A DNA stretch of 64,000 nt from an uncultured Bacteroidota bacterium. GTDB lineage: Bacteria > Bacteroidota > Bacteroidia > Flavobacteriales > Flavobacteriaceae. Numbering within the stretch: the stretch's first letter is position 1; each line of letters opens with the position of its first letter. Position numbers and translations under genes: made by a program. Below, piece by piece: positions 59,812 through 64,000 of the stretch. Location of the stretch: NCBI GenBank assembly GCA_902626365.1, contig CACOFE010000003.1, forward strand, positions 33,145 to 97,144. Direction: 5' to 3'. The notes beneath the pieces were generated by a model that saw only the letters and a list, made by a program, of their open reading frames with translations, was not told the origin of the DNA and made no database searches.

Positions 59812-60663
59812 TTGAATTTATACCCCATAATTGCTGGAAACTTTATGCTTGACGGTGGCGCTATGTTTGGTGTTGTTCCTAAATCTATTTGGCAAAAAAC
59901 CAACCCGGCTGACAGCAACAATATGGTGAAAATTGCTGCTCGTTGTTTGCTTGTTGAAGACGAGGACAAGCTGGTTTTAATTGATGCCGGCATGGGCGAC
60001 AAGCAAAGTGAAAAGTTTTTCAGTTATTACTACAGGTGGGGAGAAGACACCCTTGAGTCCTCCTTAAAAAAACATGGGTTTCACCCCGATGATGTAACAG
60101 ATGTTTTTCTCACCCATCTACATTTTGATCATTGCGGCGGCGCTGTAATTAAGACCCGTGAAGGCTCTCTTGAAACTACTTTTAAAAATGCAAAATACTG
60201 GAGCAACAAAGATCATTGGGAGTGGGCAATGAAACCCAACAAAAGAGAGGCGGCTTCTTTTCTGAAAGAAAATATTCATCCGATTATTGGATCTGGTCAA
60301 TTGAATTATTTAGACAAAGACGAAAACAATTATTTAACCAAATCTAATCTTGGGTTTGATGTTTTGTTTGTTGATGGCCACACTGAAAAACAAATGATTC
60401 CGATCATTAGTTATAAAGGGCAAAAAATTGCCTTTGCTGCTGATCTTGTTCCCACGCATGGCCATATACCCCTGCCGTATATTCCGGGATATGATATTCG
60501 TCCGCTAATGTCTTTGCAGGAGAAAGAATTATTCTTAAATTATTGTCTTGAAAAAAACGTTCATCTGTTCTTTGAACATGATGCTTTTGTAGAGCTTGCT
60601 TCGCTTCAAAAAACAGACAGAGGTGTTCGTCTAAACAAAAAACTGAACCTGCTCGACTTATGA
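59812..60663 (+). CDS. Metallo-beta-lactamase-fold hydrolase
   Basis: I take TTG at 59812 as start, giving a 283-residue protein beginning MNLYPIIAGNFMLDGGAMFGVVPK, the usual start of this flavobacterial family; an ATG at 59746 would run back across the start of the APC gene. Metal ligands of the fold are in THLHFDHCGGAV (His102, His104, Asp106, His107), followed by VDGHTEKQ and ADLVPTHGH. An early VLIDAGMGDK marks the fold. The substrate is unknown. The stop overlaps the next start in an ATGA junction, so the next gene is translationally coupled. Confidence 0.85.
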   Translation: MNLYPIIAGNFMLDGGAMFGVVPKSIWQKTNPADSNNMVKIAARCLLVEDEDKLVLIDAGMGDKQSEKFFSYYYRWGEDTLESSLKKHGFHPDDVTDVFLTHLHFDHCGGAVIKTREGSLETTFKNAKYWSNKDHWEWAMKPNKREAASFLKENIHPIIGSGQLNYLDKDENNYLTKSNLGFDVLFVDGHTEKQMIPIISYKGQKIAFAADLVPTHGHIPLPYIPGYDIRPLMSLQEKELFLNYCLEKNVHLFFEHDAFVELASLQKTDRGVRLNKKLNLLDL

Positions 60664-62405
60664 AAAAACTATTATTCTTTTTTTTGTTTCCCTTTGTTGC
60701 GATAGCTCAGTCTAACGGAGTAATGGACGACTATTATAACTCGATTACTGACTGGAATATTTCAAGCGCCGCTTTAAAAACTGAGCTTAACACATTAATT
60801 TCAACAAATCATGTTAATTTGCCCTACACTTCTGCAAATGAAGATACCTGGGACGCTTTACAAATAAGTGACCTAAAAGAAAGCACAAATGATGTTTATT
60901 TAATTTATGGCTTTGATGAGGTTCTGACCGATGGCGTGCCAAAAAACGACTATACTAGAAGCAAAACTTTAATGCAGGGGGGCAGTAATGATATTGGTTA
61001 TTGGAACAGAGAACACATGTTTCCTAAGTCTCTTGCAACGCCTGCTCTTACGACATCCAATTCTTCCGGAGGGCCTTCGGGAAATGATTTGCATAATCTT
61101 AGGGCTTGTGATTTTCAAATGAATGCATCAAGGAATAATAATGTTTATGGCGACGGTTCTGGAGACTCTGTTTTAAATAGTGGTGTTTTTTTTCCAGGCG
61201 ACGGTAGTGGAACTGGAGGAGATGATTACCGTGGTGATGTCGCAAGAGCAATAATGTATATGTATATTCGATATCCTTCGGAGATAAACCCAAATGATGT
61301 TGCTTCTTCAAGCAACAATTACCATGAAGACATGCCTGATATTTTTTTAGAGTGGAACAGATTAGACGAGCCAAGCGACATTGAAAAATTAAGAAATAAT
61401 ACTTTTGAATCGAAGCAAGGAAATCGAAATCCTTTTATTGACAACCCATATCTTGCCCACCTTATCTGGGGTGGTCCAACGCCACCGGTCGCGGACTGGT
61501 GGGATCTTTCTTCTCCGAGGATTACTTTTAACAGCACAAGCTCTGTCAACGAGACCAATGGAGATGTCTCAACAAATATTAGTGCAACTATGTCGAGCTA
61601 CAGTGCTCCGGTTACCATAAGTATTTCTGTTGATGGATCTAGCACTGCTGAGAATGGAGACTATACTTTAGACACTTCTTCGCTAACGTTTAACAGCGAT
61701 GGCTCTCAAAATATTTCTGTTACAATAAAAAATGATGACGACAATCATAATGAAACGATCATTCTAACTGTTTCGGTTGATGAGGGATCGTCGGCAAATT
61801 TGGTTAATAGCCAGCATACTATTTCCGTTACCGACGATGAGAAAGAATTAATAATTACTGAGCTGGCTGACCCACAAAACACGTCTGGCTCTAATAGATA
61901 CAGATATGTAGAAGTTTATAATTCTTCTAATAGAAGCGTAGATTTATCAAATTATTATCTGTTACGATGGACTAATGGTAATTCAGACCCAACTTCTAAG
62001 ATTTCTTTAAGCTCTTCTTGTGGTTCGTCATTAGCGCCCAACACCTTTTGTATAATAAGTAATGATAATGTGGGTGACTCCGATTTTAGAACGATTTATG
62101 GTTTTGAGCCTGATGATAATGCTGATGACGGAGGCCCTGTAGATAGCAACGGAGACGACAACATTGCTATTGTTAGCTCGTCTAGCGGAATAACTTATGG
62201 GGACTCTTCAACATGGACAGTTATTGATATGTTTGGTGTAGCGGGTGAAGACGGCACTGGCACTGGACATGAGTTTGAAGACGGAAGAGCGGAAAGAGTC
62301 AGTACGACAACGATACCTAAATCTGTTTGGGATGTCAACGACTGGGACATTGATAATGATAGCGGGGGGGGGGAGTGGAAATCAATATGCTCCTACAGGT
62401 TTTGA
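60660..62405 (+). CDS. Secreted endonuclease I with Calx-beta and lamin-tail domains, N-terminal part before a frame change
   Basis: A signal peptide covers about 1-17 (FVAIAQ). Endonuclease I (EndA/NucM type) follows, to about 270: WNREHMFPKSL holds the catalytic-base His119, and KQGNRNPFIDNPYLA is the second family motif. A Calx-beta domain (about 285-395) and a lamin-tail domain (about 398-565, from ELIITELADPQNTSG) follow. The frame then meets a run of ten G at 62364-62373 and stops at 62405 after ten foreign residues (EWKSICSYRF). The natural protein very likely continues in the next frame to the window end. Extracellular DNA degradation, perhaps for phosphate or nitrogen, is the expected role. 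Confidence 0.85.
   Translation: MKKLLFFFLFPFVAIAQSNGVMDDYYNSITDWNISSAALKTELNTLISTNHVNLPYTSANEDTWDALQISDLKESTNDVYLIYGFDEVLTDGVPKNDYTRSKTLMQGGSNDIGYWNREHMFPKSLATPALTTSNSSGGPSGNDLHNLRACDFQMNASRNNNVYGDGSGDSVLNSGVFFPGDGSGTGGDDYRGDVARAIMYMYIRYPSEINPNDVASSSNNYHEDMPDIFLEWNRLDEPSDIEKLRNNTFESKQGNRNPFIDNPYLAHLIWGGPTPPVADWWDLSSPRITFNSTSSVNETNGDVSTNISATMSSYSAPVTISISVDGSSTAENGDYTLDTSSLTFNSDGSQNISVTIKNDDDNHNETIILTVSVDEGSSANLVNSQHTISVTDDEKELIITELADPQNTSGSNRYRYVEVYNSSNRSVDLSNYYLLRWTNGNSDPTSKISLSSSCGSSLAPNTFCIISNDNVGDSDFRTIYGFEPDDNADDGGPVDSNGDDNIAIVSSSSGITYGDSSTWTVIDMFGVAGEDGTGTGHEFEDGRAERVSTTTIPKSVWDVNDWDIDNDSGGGEWKSICSYRF
62364..62373 (+). repeat. Ten-base G homopolymer at a frame junction
   Basis: A run of ten G in otherwise AT-rich coding DNA. 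With nine G the codons read AGC GGG GGG GGG AGT GGA AAT, giving SGGGSGN, and both flanking frames join into one long gene. With ten the frame closes at 62405. Confidence 0.95.
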
Positions 62406-64000
62406 TCCTGGATATTGGATTGGAGCCACAGACATAGACACGTGGACCGGCCGCTCAAATACCAGCTGGGCAACAGCCGGCAACTGGTCAAGCGGCGTTA
62501 TTCCTGCAACAGGAGATAAGGTTTTTATTCATAATGCCGCTAATGATCCTGATATTTCAACCGACATAACTCTTACAGATATTACTGTAAAAACTAATGG
62601 TGTTTTAGACATTGAAGCTACTGGATCACTAAGCCTTTCTGGCAATTATTCAAATAGCGGTACAGTAAATCTAAATTCTTCTTCGTCTACATACTCATCT
62701 TTAATTATTCAGGGAACTTCGTCTGGAAATATAACTTACCATCGATATGTAAATTCTGTCAGTAACGGTTCTGGATGGGATTTGATCGGTTCACCTGTTG
62801 GTGGCTTGTCAATTAATTCATTTGCTACCACAAATGATACGCCGCTAGCAACTGGAGGGGGAAGTGGTTCAAATCAATATGCTATTGGAACCTTTGATAA
62901 CTCGCAAAGCTCAACAGTAGCTGCGTGGGAAAATTATACAAGTGATGGGGCGGGCTCTACCACTAACATAAGTGACGCTGGGAACTTTACAAAAGGAAAG
63001 GGGTATCAAATGGCAACTGATAGTGGTGCAACATTAGCCTTTACCGGAACTGTTGATACTGATGCAACCGAGACCGTTTCTATTGAAAGCTTTACAGATG
63101 CTTCTGGGTATAGATGGAATTTAATTTCTAATCCTTATCCATCCTATATTACAATTGGGCCTAATACAACGGCCGACACCTTCCTAGAAGTTAATGATGA
63201 TGTAATTGATGACACGTTTGTTGGGGTATATGGATATGATGCGAATACTGATAATGATGGTTTAAGTGAGCTTTTCGATATTTATAATAATGCTTCATCA
63301 GCGAAGATCGCACCAGGCCAGGCATTTATGGTGGCTGCTAGAAGTACTACTGCTGCCAACATTACATTTAAAGAAGAAATGCAAACAGTCACTGGATCAG
63401 ACGACTTTATCTCTGGTGATATAATGGAAAACACAGAGGTTGAGCTTAGAATTTATAATGATGGCACTGGCATTGGTAAAACGAGATTATTCTTTGACGA
63501 GGGGCTTGGTATGGGTCTAGATCGTGGATGGGATGCTGGTCATTATTATGAAAATGCCGCTATCATGACGAGATTAATTGAGGAAGATGAAGGTCATGGG
63601 ATGGCGATTAACGCTATGGGACTTGATGCTATGGAAAACGCAGTGATTCCCCTTGTGATTAATCAATCAGCTGGTCAAGAGTTTAGAATTAATCTTCACA
63701 CAGCAACTATTCCAGATCCTAATGTTTACCTGGAAGATATTGAGGAAGGAACCTTCACCAACCTTTATGAAGGCGATTTTGTTTACACTCCTACTAGCGA
63801 TTTAGAAGGAGTTGGAAGATTCTTCATCCACATGAGTACTGATACAATGAGTGATGAAGAGGTATCAACAAGTATGTTGAATGCTTACAAAGAAATAGAT
63901 GCTAGCTACATCACAATAGAGGGATTAGCTACACAAACAAATGAAACTAACGTTAGTTTATATAATATTCTCGGAAGAGAAGTATTATCTACTACTCTTA
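62374..64000 (+). pseudogene. C-terminal continuation of the endonuclease in the +1 frame, running out of the window
   Basis: The frame is open without a stop from the G-run to position 64000, over 540 codons, and starts SGNQYAPTGFDPGYWIG, the natural follow-on of a lamin-tail protein. A beta-strand region follows (TWTGRSNTSWATAGNWSSGVIPATGD) and then several repeats, with the start of a T9SS sorting domain at the window edge (NVSLYNILGREVLSTTL). It has no start of its own near 62374, so alone it would not be translated unless the frame shifts. I list it as pseudogene only because of the frame break; it may be a working part of a phase-variable gene or a sequencing artefact. Confidence 0.8.

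Overview
The window is AT-rich bacterial chromosome from a marine-type member of the Bacteroidota, most likely the family Flavobacteriaceae. The evidence is a SusC/SusD pair, many type IX secretion (T9SS) C-terminal sorting domains with the 'YPNP' and 'LSPNP' pattern, exact TAnnTTTG -7 promoter elements, weak or absent Shine-Dalgarno sequences, and housekeeping proteins of flavobacterial type (LpxH, QueD, L32, thymidine kinase). I saw no rRNA, CRISPR array, insertion sequence or phage. One tRNA (anticodon CAT) is present.

Positions 1-20913 form a polysaccharide utilization locus (PUL). On the minus strand the order of transcription is SusC, SusD, a GH30 enzyme with an N-terminal carbohydrate-binding module, three S1-type sulfatases, a T9SS right-handed beta-helix protein, a solitary binding module, a T9SS non-catalytic surface protein, a GH10 xylanase, a GPH-family sugar symporter, and a GH43 enzyme cut by the window edge. 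A divergent T9SS surface protein (19606-20913) has two binding-like modules. GH10, GH30 and GH43 point to a beta-xylan backbone, and three different sulfatases point to sulfation. My inference is a system for a sulfated marine xylan: binding and first cleavage at the surface (T9SS proteins, GH30), SusCD import, desulfation and GH10 cleavage in the periplasm, symport of xylo-oligosaccharides, then cytoplasmic GH43. RNA hairpins after susD and before the GH10 gene divide the transcript.

Positions 20918-38151 are mainly core functions: a small membrane protein, a UPF0316-type protein, GNAT, MATE, QueD and LpxH. They are followed on the minus strand by a TonB-dependent receptor, an MFS transporter, a PD-(D/E)XK nuclease, OsmC and RsmI. 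Then come thymidine kinase and alanine racemase (translationally coupled), a di-haem cytochrome c lipoprotein beside a VCBS/ASPIC surface protein, a saccharopine-dehydrogenase-like protein, and AccC/AccB.

A 511-base AT-rich gap (38152-38662) precedes a surface protein with YadA-head-like repeats and a self-cleaving S74 chaperone domain. Positions 39685-60663 hold further core genes: L32/YceD, PdxA, riboflavin synthase, DUF2911, an amidohydrolase, a sortilin-like beta-propeller protein, an M1 peptidase, DoxX, threonine dehydrogenase/Kbl, YceI, tRNA, methylmalonyl-CoA epimerase, RbfA, a LolC/E-type permease, DusB, LepA, an APC transporter fused to universal-stress domains, and a metallo-beta-lactamase-fold hydrolase. 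The last gene (60660 to the window end) is a T9SS endonuclease I with Calx-beta and lamin-tail domains. It is split by a one-base frame change at a 10-G tract. Many starts are TTG, several of them at translationally coupled junctions.
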